A DNA stretch of 37,066 nucleotides, taken from assembly GCF_015714725.1 (NCBI RefSeq), contig NZ_WBKM01000024.1, forward strand, positions 1 to 37,066, read 5' to 3'. This document shows positions 17,971-24,910 of this stretch, piece after piece (position 1 is the stretch's first letter; each line of letters opens with the position of its first letter). The stretch is from Nostoc sp. WHI (GTDB lineage Bacteria > Cyanobacteriota > Cyanobacteriia > Cyanobacteriales > Nostocaceae). The notes beneath the pieces were generated by a model. That model searched no databases and was not told the origin of the DNA. It saw only the letters and a program-made list of their open reading frames with translations. The position numbers and the translations under genes were made by a program.

Positions 17971-19512
17971 TCACCTTACACTTGCCGCGATCGCACAATC
18001 CGCACAATCATTGAGAGATGGATGTTGTTTTAGCTGTAATTCCTGGCCCAGATCCTTGTAGGCAGATGGATCTATTGGCATCAGAAAGTCCCCAAGGGAG
18101 TTACCTGGTTGACGGCGGGTACTCAGACCCATATCCCGAAGCAATTCATCAATGTAATGGAATGTAAAAGGAGTTATACATGCTCCACTGACGAAAGCAT
18201 AGGGTCTATCTTTCTTCCTCCATTCTAACTCTGCCGTTACCTCCTTTAGCATCTCTTGCTGGGATGGTAAAGGTATACTTCCTTTGACAGACTCTAATAA
18301 CCACCTAGCACCAATTTCTGCTGATAACTGGGCACAGAAAGTATAGTTATAACCAACAAAACCCATCTGTGGAACATGAGGGTGAATGAGGTGGCGGTAA
18401 AGATGGATAGTGCCTTGCTCATCAAATACGTGCCTGTGGTACTTCTCTTCTAAAAAGGGGATATCCTGAAGAAATCCTGTGCCAAAGACAACAATATCTG
18501 CCTGTACTTGTTCGCCGTTTTCTAATTCTACGCCAGTAGCAAAAAATTTGTTGATCTTTGTCTTGACAGCACGAATTTTGCCTGTGCGTACATTCTCAAA
18601 AAAGCCTTTAGGCGCCAAGGCGATACTACAGCCGATCAATTTATTCATAGGTTGTTTGGGCACCATCCCACAAGCATCAAGCGGAAACTGTAAGCGCAGG
18701 ATAGTCTCATTTAGCCGCCAGAATGCCCACACTAGTGGCTTCCCAAAACTATGCAGCCACTTTTCCCATCCTTGAAGTTTATGATAGGGCATCCAAGTTT
18801 CTGCAAACCGAGTGAGCAAAATATACTTGATGTTGAACAGACCGAGAAAGAAGTTGGGAACTTTCCACAGTGCTTGACGAAACACAAGGGTACATTCCTT
18901 GGCCTTCCTAGCTGCGAGATTTGCAAGATCAGTAGCTGACTTGCCAAAACCGACAACAACCACTCGCTTGCCCTCAATTGCAGAGCTGTCATTAAAGTTG
19001 TTAGTATGTATTACCTGACCTCCGGCTGCAATGAACTCTTCCATTCCCGGCAAGTTAGGAATGTAGGGAATATCATAAGTGCCATTGCACACAATAACAA
19101 AGTCGAATTCGTAATTTTGTTTTCTTATCTCCTTACCATCTTCTTGAAAGCTAACACTAACCATCCATCCAGGAGTATTTCCTGATCTGCGCTCCACTTT
19201 AGTTACTTTCGCACCGAAGTGAATTTTTTCTGCTACACCAAAGTGTTGGGCATAGGATTCAAGGTAAGTGCATATTTGCTCTCCTGAAGGCCATTCTGGA
19301 TAAGAGGCTGGCATAGGATAGTCTGAGAAAGCATAAGTGTCTCTGGGATTTTGGATCGACAGTCCTGGGTAAGCCCTCGACCTTTCCCACACGCCACCAA
19401 GTCCCTGCCGTTTCTCGAATAATGTAACTTCGTAACCTTCCTCAAGAAATGTCTTTGCTGAGACTAATCCGCTAACTCCAGCTCCAATTACGCATACTTG
19501 TTTGATCGTCAT
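17971..19512 (-). CDS. Flavin-containing monooxygenase (third gene of halogenase operon)
   Basis: A 513-residue class-B flavin monooxygenase. It has an FAD-binding Rossmann motif GAGVSGL at residues 10-16, the second glutamate-type strand end (FEKRQGLGGVW), and an NADPH-binding motif GFGKSATDL near residues 184-192. The FMO-like fingerprint is present as a degenerate GGQVIHTNNFND. Such enzymes oxygenate nitrogen, sulfur or carbonyl carbons (N-hydroxylation or Baeyer-Villiger chemistry). It lies 16 bp downstream of the halogenase gene and is co-transcribed with it on the minus strand. The alternative is a generic FAD-dependent NAD(P)-binding oxidoreductase. The start ATG at 19512 places MTIKQVCVIGAG directly before the Rossmann strand, as expected. 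Confidence 0.85.
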   Translation of the reverse strand: MTIKQVCVIGAGVSGLVSAKTFLEEGYEVTLFEKRQGLGGVWERSRAYPGLSIQNPRDTYAFSDYPMPASYPEWPSGEQICTYLESYAQHFGVAEKIHFGAKVTKVERRSGNTPGWMVSVSFQEDGKEIRKQNYEFDFVIVCNGTYDIPYIPNLPGMEEFIAAGGQVIHTNNFNDSSAIEGKRVVVVGFGKSATDLANLAARKAKECTLVFRQALWKVPNFFLGLFNIKYILLTRFAETWMPYHKLQGWEKWLHSFGKPLVWAFWRLNETILRLQFPLDACGMVPKQPMNKLIGCSIALAPKGFFENVRTGKIRAVKTKINKFFATGVELENGEQVQADIVVFGTGFLQDIPFLEEKYHRHVFDEQGTIHLYRHLIHPHVPQMGFVGYNYTFCAQLSAEIGARWLLESVKGSIPLPSQQEMLKEVTAELEWRKKDRPYAFVSGACITPFTFHYIDELLRDMGLSTRRQPGNSLGDFLMPIDPSAYKDLGQELQLKQHPSLNDCADCAIAASVR

Positions 19513-19528
19513 CTTGGGTTCTCCTAAA

Positions 19529-21169
19529 TTATGAAATTGGTGCAGGAATCTGCTGTGGCCGATCGCTAACCACGCTCAGATACTCCGACTTTTCTTGTGA
19601 ATTGATCACATAAGTTAAGTATTCATATTGAGACGGCAAGGTTGAACTTAGGTAATTGGCTCTTTCCTTAATTTCCACAAATGCAGCCTGGGCATTGTGA
19701 TTTCCGATATGCTCTAGAATGGGAAGACTGCTTTCAGGCATATAATTTAGCCCCATCAACATTACCGAATAAGAGTAAGACTCGAAGCCGTGATATTTCG
19801 GGTTGATACTCTTATTGCTTGGCAGTTTATATTTCCATAATCTTAATTTTTCCTGTAGTTGTTCTGAGACTTTGATATTGTTCTTAGTTGCTTTCCAGAA
19901 CTCTGTGTTGGTGCGATCGTTAGCATAGTAATGAAGTGTCAAAAATTCTCGCACACCATCTATGCAGTCAGCGATAACTTTGTTATAGCTGTGAATTAGC
20001 TCTTCATTGAAAGATTTGCTGGGAAAGTGGCTAACTAACTCTTCAATTCCATGTTGAATAAAGAAAATGCCAGTAGATTCTAGTGGTTCTACAAATCCAC
20101 TGGAAAGGCCAATTGCTACACAGTTTTTCACCCATGAGTTTCTATTACGTCCAACCCGCATCTTGATATGAGAGACCTGACGAGTATCAGCAGCAACTCC
20201 CAAATGCTGGCGAAATTCCTGTTCTGCTTCCTCAGGAGAAATGAATGCACTGGAATAAACATACCCTGCACCATTTCTGCCATACAAAGGTATATTCCAG
20301 ACCCAACCAGACGAAAGTGTAGTTGCCGTGGTGTAAGGGTTGATGCCATCTTTTTTTGGATCAGTTGGTATCTGCATTGCGATTGCGCGATCGCACAATC
20401 GCGACTCTGAATAAGAAATGAATGGCTCACCAAGCGCTTTGTTGATCAAAATACCACTGAAACCAGTACAGTCAATGAAAAGGTCGCTACTGAGAATGCC
20501 ATGCTCTTTGGTTATGAGGCTATCTATGCTCCCGTCCTCAGTTAACTTGGTATTCACCACATCATCAACAATTTGCTTCACTCCCCTTTGCATTGCATAA
20601 TCTTTCATGAATCTTGCGAGTAGATTCGCATCAAAATGATAGGCATAGGGGTATTGAATCTTTAAATTATCCAGGATGTTTTTCTTGACAATATGCTCCT
20701 GAAAAAATTGATTTTGAATTTTGTTATCAAAGACTTTACCATCAAGATATTTAGGAGAACTTTGATGATCACACAGCCAGGGAATTAGAAAGCAGGCATA
20801 ATCAAATGCTTCTTGATCTTTCTTCATTTTCAGCCACCATTCAGAGATATCAAAGCCGTCAATCACCTCATATCTCTGAAAAGGATGGTAGAAGTGTTGC
20901 CCTTTCGCATTCCAGTTGACAAATTTAATTGCCATCTTATATGTGGCATTACACTTTGGCATCCATTCATATTCCTGTAGCCCAAGAAAATCAAAGAATA
21001 CTTTGATGGTACTAAAAGTTGCTTCTCCAACTCCAACTTTTGTGATGTTAGATGATTCTGCCAGAGTAATGTTAATATTTATATCTAGTGCTTTACTCAA
21101 ATAAGCTGCCGTCATCCAACCTGCTGAACCACCACCAAGAATTACAACATTTTGTACATGCTGTGACAT
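19529..21169 (-). CDS. Flavin-dependent tryptophan-halogenase-type enzyme
   Basis: A 546-residue FADH2-dependent halogenase. It carries the FAD motif GGGSAGW (12-18), the conserved lysine of the active site in NATYKMAIKFVNW (K78, equivalent to Lys79 of PrnA), the halogenase hallmark WVWNIP (289-294), and the glutamate of the PLESTG motif (E364). All residues thought necessary for hypohalous-acid chemistry are present. The enzyme would chlorinate or brominate an electron-rich aromatic substrate, often an indole or phenol, free or carrier-bound; the substrate cannot be read from sequence. A dedicated flavin reductase is not in the window and may be supplied in trans. The gene is 48 bp downstream of the diiron oxidase gene and 16 bp before the monooxygenase gene. 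Confidence 0.92.
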   Translation of the reverse strand: MSQHVQNVVILGGGSAGWMTAAYLSKALDININITLAESSNITKVGVGEATFSTIKVFFDFLGLQEYEWMPKCNATYKMAIKFVNWNAKGQHFYHPFQRYEVIDGFDISEWWLKMKKDQEAFDYACFLIPWLCDHQSSPKYLDGKVFDNKIQNQFFQEHIVKKNILDNLKIQYPYAYHFDANLLARFMKDYAMQRGVKQIVDDVVNTKLTEDGSIDSLITKEHGILSSDLFIDCTGFSGILINKALGEPFISYSESRLCDRAIAMQIPTDPKKDGINPYTTATTLSSGWVWNIPLYGRNGAGYVYSSAFISPEEAEQEFRQHLGVAADTRQVSHIKMRVGRNRNSWVKNCVAIGLSSGFVEPLESTGIFFIQHGIEELVSHFPSKSFNEELIHSYNKVIADCIDGVREFLTLHYYANDRTNTEFWKATKNNIKVSEQLQEKLRLWKYKLPSNKSINPKYHGFESYSYSVMLMGLNYMPESSLPILEHIGNHNAQAAFVEIKERANYLSSTLPSQYEYLTYVINSQEKSEYLSVVSDRPQQIPAPIS

Positions 21170-21217
21170 AGCTAAAATGCCTTTTTAAGTCTAAACTTAA
21201 GGATGTAAGTCAATAAT

Positions 21218-21946
21218 TTATGCAACTTTCAATCGTTGCTCGATTTGATGGGTTTCAGCATATACCAAAAGGTCATTTGTAAATTGCGTGAAAGCTGTAA
21301 ATAAGTTCTCAACCAATTCAAAAAGTTCTTGTTGAACTACTTCTGATAGTTGAATCTGTTGTAAAATTTCTTCTATTCCAGGTGTACCTGTCATGTGACC
21401 AATTTCAACATCCAGATGCAAACAGGCAAAATATCGGCATGGTTTTTTGCTAATTGCTTTAATTTCTTTGCCAATCTCTGCTGCTCTTGAAAACATTACG
21501 TTACCCGTCGCTTCGGTAACTTGAATAACTATTATTTTCTGAATAGGAGTAGCTTGGGAAGCATATCGATAGAGTTGATAGTTTAACCAGCGAGCACTCT
21601 TAGTTTCCTCACTCCAAAGAAATTTTAATGCGTCACTAAACTTCAATGATTTGTCAAGTTCTAGGCTCTTCAAATCTTCCAAAAACCATAGCCAATGATG
21701 GTCATCTTCATAAGTATGTGCGTTAATTAGTGCCTGAATTGGATCGCTAGTTGGTTCTACTCGCAAAAAATACTTATTCAGTTCTGCAAAATTCATAATA
21801 AAATGAGCAGCACATGGTGCCCAGACTAATCTTTGTCTGGGATTTATATTTTTGTTTTGCATAAAATTAAACAAGGATAGTTGAGCATATTCTTGTTTTT
21901 TTTGCTCAATCAATGCTAGTACTTCTTGCATGTTTATTGCACCCAA
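21218..21946 (-). CDS. Haem-oxygenase-like diiron oxidase (CADD/TenA-like), first gene of halogenase operon
   Basis: A 242-residue all-helical protein resembling the haem-oxygenase-like diiron oxidase (HDO) superfamily. Candidate metal ligands are E80/H83/H84 in HTYEDDHHW, E145 in VTEATG, and H177/E181/H184 in LHLDVEIGH; the H-x3-[DE]-x2-H element is a known signature of this superfamily. HDO relatives (for example BesC, UndA, SznF, CADD) cleave C-C bonds or N-oxygenate amino-acid-derived substrates. The call starts at the ATG at 21946 (MGAINMQE); a second ATG five codons in also fits. As first gene in the operon it is preceded by an AT-rich region with a 24-bp palindrome at 22039-22062. The precise family (possibly DUF3865) and substrate are uncertain. 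Confidence 0.75.
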   Translation of the reverse strand: MGAINMQEVLALIEQKKQEYAQLSLFNFMQNKNINPRQRLVWAPCAAHFIMNFAELNKYFLRVEPTSDPIQALINAHTYEDDHHWLWFLEDLKSLELDKSLKFSDALKFLWSEETKSARWLNYQLYRYASQATPIQKIIVIQVTEATGNVMFSRAAEIGKEIKAISKKPCRYFACLHLDVEIGHMTGTPGIEEILQQIQLSEVVQQELFELVENLFTAFTQFTNDLLVYAETHQIEQRLKVA

Positions 21947-22038
21947 ATAATGTCTAATTTGCTATATCTTATTAACGCTAATGTTAGATTGCAACCAGGT
22001 AATATACTGTTATTTTTTGTACTGAAAGTGTGAGTTTC

Positions 22039-22062
22039 TGTGTAATTTTCACAAATTACACA
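22039..22062. promoter_or_regulatory. 24-bp palindrome upstream of the halogenase operon
   Basis: Ten-base arms TGTGTAATTT (22039-22048) and AAATTACACA (22053-22062) flank a TCAC spacer, about 93 bp upstream of the first gene of the operon. It is the strongest symmetrical site in the region and is a good operator candidate. It does not match the NtcA GTA-N8-TAC spacing. No regulator gene lies next to it. Confidence 0.5.
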
Positions 22063-22560
22063 ATGACACTGATATTTTCTGTAGTCTGCTTATATACACA
22101 AGTGTTTTATGCATATTTATACTTAAATAGCGGTTATATGCAGTGTAGCTATTAGAACTAAAAAATGACAGAGACGTGATTACTAACTACCGAATAAACG
22201 TCAATTGTGTAACTCTCATTTGATGTGTAGTAATGGTACAACGCGATCGCACCCTGGCATGATCGCACAGCAGTTGATGAGGATAGCAGTGGCATCTAGC
22301 TTGCTGCTGGAGAAGTGCAATCTTTGATTTTGAGAACTTATTTATGTGTTTTTGTAACCTAGAGTACAAAAAAATTAGCAGTAATACTGTATAGCTGTTT
22401 GTTTTGAGATAGCAAAAGAAATTAATACCTTGAGGAGAAGGGAATAGGAAGATTTTCCAACCCAATCGTAAAACAGACACAATTTCCCGGTAGTGTGGAA
22501 AACAAGGATAGCGCAATTCTTGGCTAGAAACGCGTAGTTTACTGCCGAAGGTATTGCCGA
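22063..22560. other. Intergenic stretch without a convincing gene
   Basis: A 125-codon minus-strand frame (22187-22564) exists but has cysteine- and histidine-rich, non-protein-like composition and no recognisable family; it is not called. Nothing else is seen. Confidence 0.4.
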
Positions 22561-22758
22561 TCAATGTAAGACGGGCGGGAAATAATGGAAATAGCAGTAT
22601 AAATCTACATTATTCAGGTCGAGTTGTTCTATCTTCCCCAACGCCTCTGCTGCAACGGAACAAATAACGGAACTAGCACTTGAGTCAACAGTTTTATCCT
22701 TGAGGAAGTCGAGGATGTCTTTGACGTAGGGGTTGGCTGCCTCTTCCAGATTTCCCAA
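22561..22758 (-). pseudogene. Remnant of a HEAT-repeat protein
   Basis: The translation LGNLEEAANPYVKDILDFLKDK then VAAEALGKIEQLDLNN looks like one or two HEAT-type helical repeats that occur in large cyanobacterial NACHT/HEAT or similar proteins. Only about 65 residues are present, without a beginning or proper end; upstream frames are disrupted by a dispersed repeat at about 22785-22815. It is taken as a leftover piece of a larger gene. Confidence 0.55.
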
Positions 22759-22869
22759 TGCATAATTAGGATAAAGGGAAAAAGGGCGTAGGCGTAGCCC
22801 ATCGGAGATATCGCTTTTTCATTTGGCGCAGATGCATTGGTAATTCGTAATTTCTTTAGAATTGCCACA

Positions 22870-23208
22870 TTAGAGTTCAATTAACTTGAAGCTCCAAGGT
22901 TTGAGAGCCGCTAGAGCTATTTCTACATCTACACCTTCATAAGCCTCCCATTCCAACGGATGCTCTTTAGGATGTCCGTCGCCGACATTACCTGCGACTT
23001 TGATTATCGGACAGTTGGCGATGCGATCGCGCTCCAACCCTTTTGGCAGTGCTAGCTGGATTTTGTGACCAACAAACTTTGCTGTACTTTCATTAGCTAC
23101 AGATTCACGGATTAAACAAATATCACCAGCAGTCCCCCAAGTAGTTTGATAAATGTGGAGGAACGATATATAGGTTTGTGGTTTGATGGCTCTTTTTAGA
23201 ACGTGCAT
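22870..23208 (-). CDS. Hypothetical protein, 112 aa
   Basis: A small protein with balanced composition, beginning MHVLKRAIKPQTYISF and ending with a compact segment (GNVGDGHPKEHPLEWEAYEGVDVE). There is no signal peptide, membrane segment or known motif. It is transcribed leftward and is separated by about 130 bp from the left direct repeat of the restriction island, so it is probably the neighbour of the island's ancestral insertion site. A fragment of a longer protein cannot be excluded. Confidence 0.5.
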   Translation of the reverse strand: MHVLKRAIKPQTYISFLHIYQTTWGTAGDICLIRESVANESTAKFVGHKIQLALPKGLERDRIANCPIIKVAGNVGDGHPKEHPLEWEAYEGVDVEIALAALKPWSFKLIEL

Positions 23209-23304
23209 TATCTGTAATCCTTATACTATGAGTGAAAAATCATATGAGTATTTTCTATCACGTTCGTAGGCAAGAATGTTCTTAACTCACATTTTTCATC
23301 TAGC

Positions 23305-23327
23305 CCAGGCGATTATAGATCGCCTGG
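23305..23327. terminator. 9-bp hairpin next to the left direct repeat
   Basis: Arms CCAGGCGAT (23305-23313) and ATCGCCTGG (23319-23327) enclose a 5-nt loop, 13 bp left of the island's left direct repeat. It would lie just past the stop of the ancestral cNMP/polyferredoxin gene before the island entered, which fits a terminator role. No U-tract is evident. Confidence 0.4.
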
Positions 23328-23339
23328 TGGAATATGTGA

Positions 23340-23384
23340 AGCTCAAAATCCGATAATCGCCCACATACTAACTCCTAACCTAAT
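23340..23384. repeat. Left 45-bp direct repeat of the restriction island (duplicated gene 3' end)
   Basis: Matches 29668-29712 at 42 of 45 positions. On the minus strand it encodes the last residues of the cNMP/polyferredoxin protein (LGVSMWAIIGF then stop; the intact gene ends LGVSMWAIIVF). The two copies bound 6.3 kb of accessory genes. Confidence 0.85.
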
Positions 23385-23391
23385 ATGTTCG

Positions 23392-23690
23392 TTGAGCCTT
23401 TGAACTCGGAACACCGAGCTTTTTACTCGAAGGTTGAGCCTTTGAACTCGGAACACCGAGCTTTTTACTCGGATGTTGAGCCTCTGAACTCGGAAGTCCG
23501 AGCTTTTTACTCGGATGTTGAGCCTTTGAACTCGGAAGTCCGAGCTTTTTACTCGGATGTTGAGCCTTTGAACTCGGAAGGCCGAGCTTTTAACTCGGAA
23601 GTTCAACCTTTTTGCTCGAACGTTGGAGTTCTGAGGTCGAAGTTTTGGGTTTTGAAATGTAACTGTCGAGTTCTGAGTGTAAAACTTGGC
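23392..23690. repeat. 42-bp tandem repeat array, left
   Basis: Five full 42-bp units (23392-23601), then two or three degenerate units up to about 23690. Each begins TTGAGCCT and contains the palindrome CTCGGAAGTCCGAG or a variant with the same stem and a different loop. The unit is a multiple of three and stop-free, so frames on both strands are open (14-residue repeats). There are no spacers, so this is not a CRISPR array. The same unit forms a second array at 28651-28883. Confidence 0.9.
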
Positions 23691-23695
23691 AATGC

Positions 23696-24346
23696 TCAAT
23701 CCTCCTTTTGCTGAAACTGGCTTAATAACCAAGTTCCAACTTCAGATTGACTCATTTCACGACTACGGCGTAAAGCTTCTTCTAAAATAGACATCGCTAA
23801 TCCAGGCAATACCTGTGATTCACGTATACGTCTACTGCCTTGATCTGCGATCGCATAAGCAATAATTTGGGCATTTTGGACATCCACTACCCAATATTCA
23901 GCAACGCCTAACTCTTCATAGAGCGATCGCTTTGTACCCAAGTCATCCAGCAGAGATGTTTTCGCAATCTCAATCACCAAATCTGGTGCAGGATACCGAT
24001 CAAGTTTGACAATTCCTGTACCTGCTGGGATGACTTGGGCGCGTTCTCTGAGGTAATACGCCACATCGGGCTGACAATCCTGAACACCAGTTTTACGAAA
24101 GGTAGTGGTGTCTAAACCTCTTGCTTGAATGCCTTTAAGTGTTGCAAATAGAGTCACTGCAAAAATAATTACAACATGGTCTTGACCATGATCAAAACTA
24201 ACTGGTGGCATCTCCAGCCTCATGTGTCCCTTGTAGTAGTAACTTTTTGCCTTCTCTTTGAGCAAGTTAGCGATCGCTTGCTCATAATCCTGCCAAGAAG
24301 CATAAATCCATGTATCTGTCGGTAACTGGGTCTGAGTTTCACTCAT
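23696..24346 (-). CDS. Uma2-family putative endonuclease
   Basis: Uma2 (DUF820) proteins are PD-(D/E)xK-fold putative restriction endonucleases, greatly expanded in cyanobacteria. This 216-residue copy is full length and carries the core QPDVAYYL, then PDLVIEI as the metal-binding half and the typical KRSLYEELGVAEYWVVD segment. The active-site acidic residues appear intact. It is the last gene in the minus-strand run inside the restriction island and its C-terminus abuts the 42-bp repeat array. Whether it acts with the restriction-modification enzyme or is independent cannot be told; many Uma2 genes stand alone. Confidence 0.88.
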   Translation of the reverse strand: MSETQTQLPTDTWIYASWQDYEQAIANLLKEKAKSYYYKGHMRLEMPPVSFDHGQDHVVIIFAVTLFATLKGIQARGLDTTTFRKTGVQDCQPDVAYYLRERAQVIPAGTGIVKLDRYPAPDLVIEIAKTSLLDDLGTKRSLYEELGVAEYWVVDVQNAQIIAYAIADQGSRRIRESQVLPGLAMSILEEALRRSREMSQSEVGTWLLSQFQQKED

Positions 24347-24433
24347 TATCTAACCCTTGTGCCAGTAATCTATATCTCTTGTAACTCAACTCTTTAACCT
24401 CTGAAGCCAAATGTTCGAGTTCTGATTTAATTT

Positions 24434-24465
24434 CCCCCCCTTTTTAAGGGGGGTTAGGGGGGATC
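24434..24465. repeat. Inverted G/C-rich repeat, left copy at the DUF559 gene
   Basis: CCCCCCTTTTTAAGGGGGG followed by TTAGGGGGGATC. It is the inverted partner of 24844-24873. The last codons and the stop of the DUF559 gene lie inside it. Confidence 0.85.
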
Positions 24466-24830
24466 AAACCCTGTATCTGCTCACACACACTATCAAACTG
24501 ATTCAAAACTTGGCTATTGGTAAACCTGATAACCTTTAAACCATAGCCCTCCAGAATATGAGTTCTCTCCATATCATAATCTTGAGCTTGATCTGTAAAA
24601 TGACTATCCCCATCAATTTCTATCACTACTTTTAAAATGGGACAGTAGAAATCAACGATGAAATGATTAATTGTCCGTTGTCTTAAAACGCGAAATTCAA
24701 AGGTTATCAGATATCTATACCAAAGCTTCTTTTCTGCTGGGGTCATGTTTTTGCGAAGTTCTTTTGCTCTTTCCCCAAGCTTTGGATTGTAGGGTAGATG
24801 GAAATCGCTATTATTGAGGTTTTTGGTCAT
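24444..24830 (-). CDS. DUF559 (Vsr/PD-(D/E)xK-like) endonuclease-domain protein
   Basis: A 128-residue DUF559 protein, a small nuclease-fold family related to the very-short-patch repair endonuclease. The domain spans nearly the whole chain: AKELRKNMTPAEKKLWYRY at about 22-40, then RQRTINHFIVDFYCPILKVVIEIDGD with D60, E71 and D73 as candidate metal ligands. Its last residues (LIPPNPP, stop) are encoded by the left inverted repeat, and the right inverted repeat starts 13 bp upstream of its start codon, so gene and repeats form one 440-bp unit. It lies between the restriction-modification gene and the Uma2 gene, all on the minus strand. Biochemical function of DUF559 proteins is largely unknown; nuclease activity is inferred. 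Confidence 0.88.
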   Translation of the reverse strand: MTKNLNNSDFHLPYNPKLGERAKELRKNMTPAEKKLWYRYLITFEFRVLRQRTINHFIVDFYCPILKVVIEIDGDSHFTDQAQDYDMERTHILEGYGLKVIRFTNSQVLNQFDSVCEQIQGLIPPNPP

Positions 24831-24843
24831 AGTTTATAGTTTT

Positions 24844-24873
24844 GATCCCCCCTGCCCCCCTTAAAAAGGGGGG
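24844..24873. repeat. Inverted G/C-rich repeat, right copy at the DUF559 gene
   Basis: GATCCCCCC, a TG spacer, then CCCCCCTTAAAAAGGGGGG. It is the inverted partner of 24434-24465. It lies between the restriction-modification gene and the DUF559 start codon. Confidence 0.85.
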
Positions 24874-24910
24874 TAATATAATAGGTTGTATTTGCACTTA
24901 CTTAACTTTA

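Noticed and set aside
22039..22062. NtcA-binding site
   Set aside because: The palindrome has 12 bases, not 8, between GTA and TAC.
22187..22564. 125-codon minus-strand frame after the halogenase promoter region
   Set aside because: Cysteine- and histidine-rich composition unlike real proteins, with no recognisable domain.
23392..23690. Tandem repeats that look like a CRISPR array
   Set aside because: Units are contiguous 42-bp repeats without unique spacers, and there are no cas genes nearby.
23343..23732. 129-codon minus-strand frame across the left 42-bp array
   Set aside because: It is open only because the unit is a stop-free multiple of three; its end is the duplicated gene tail and its start overlaps the Uma2 gene.
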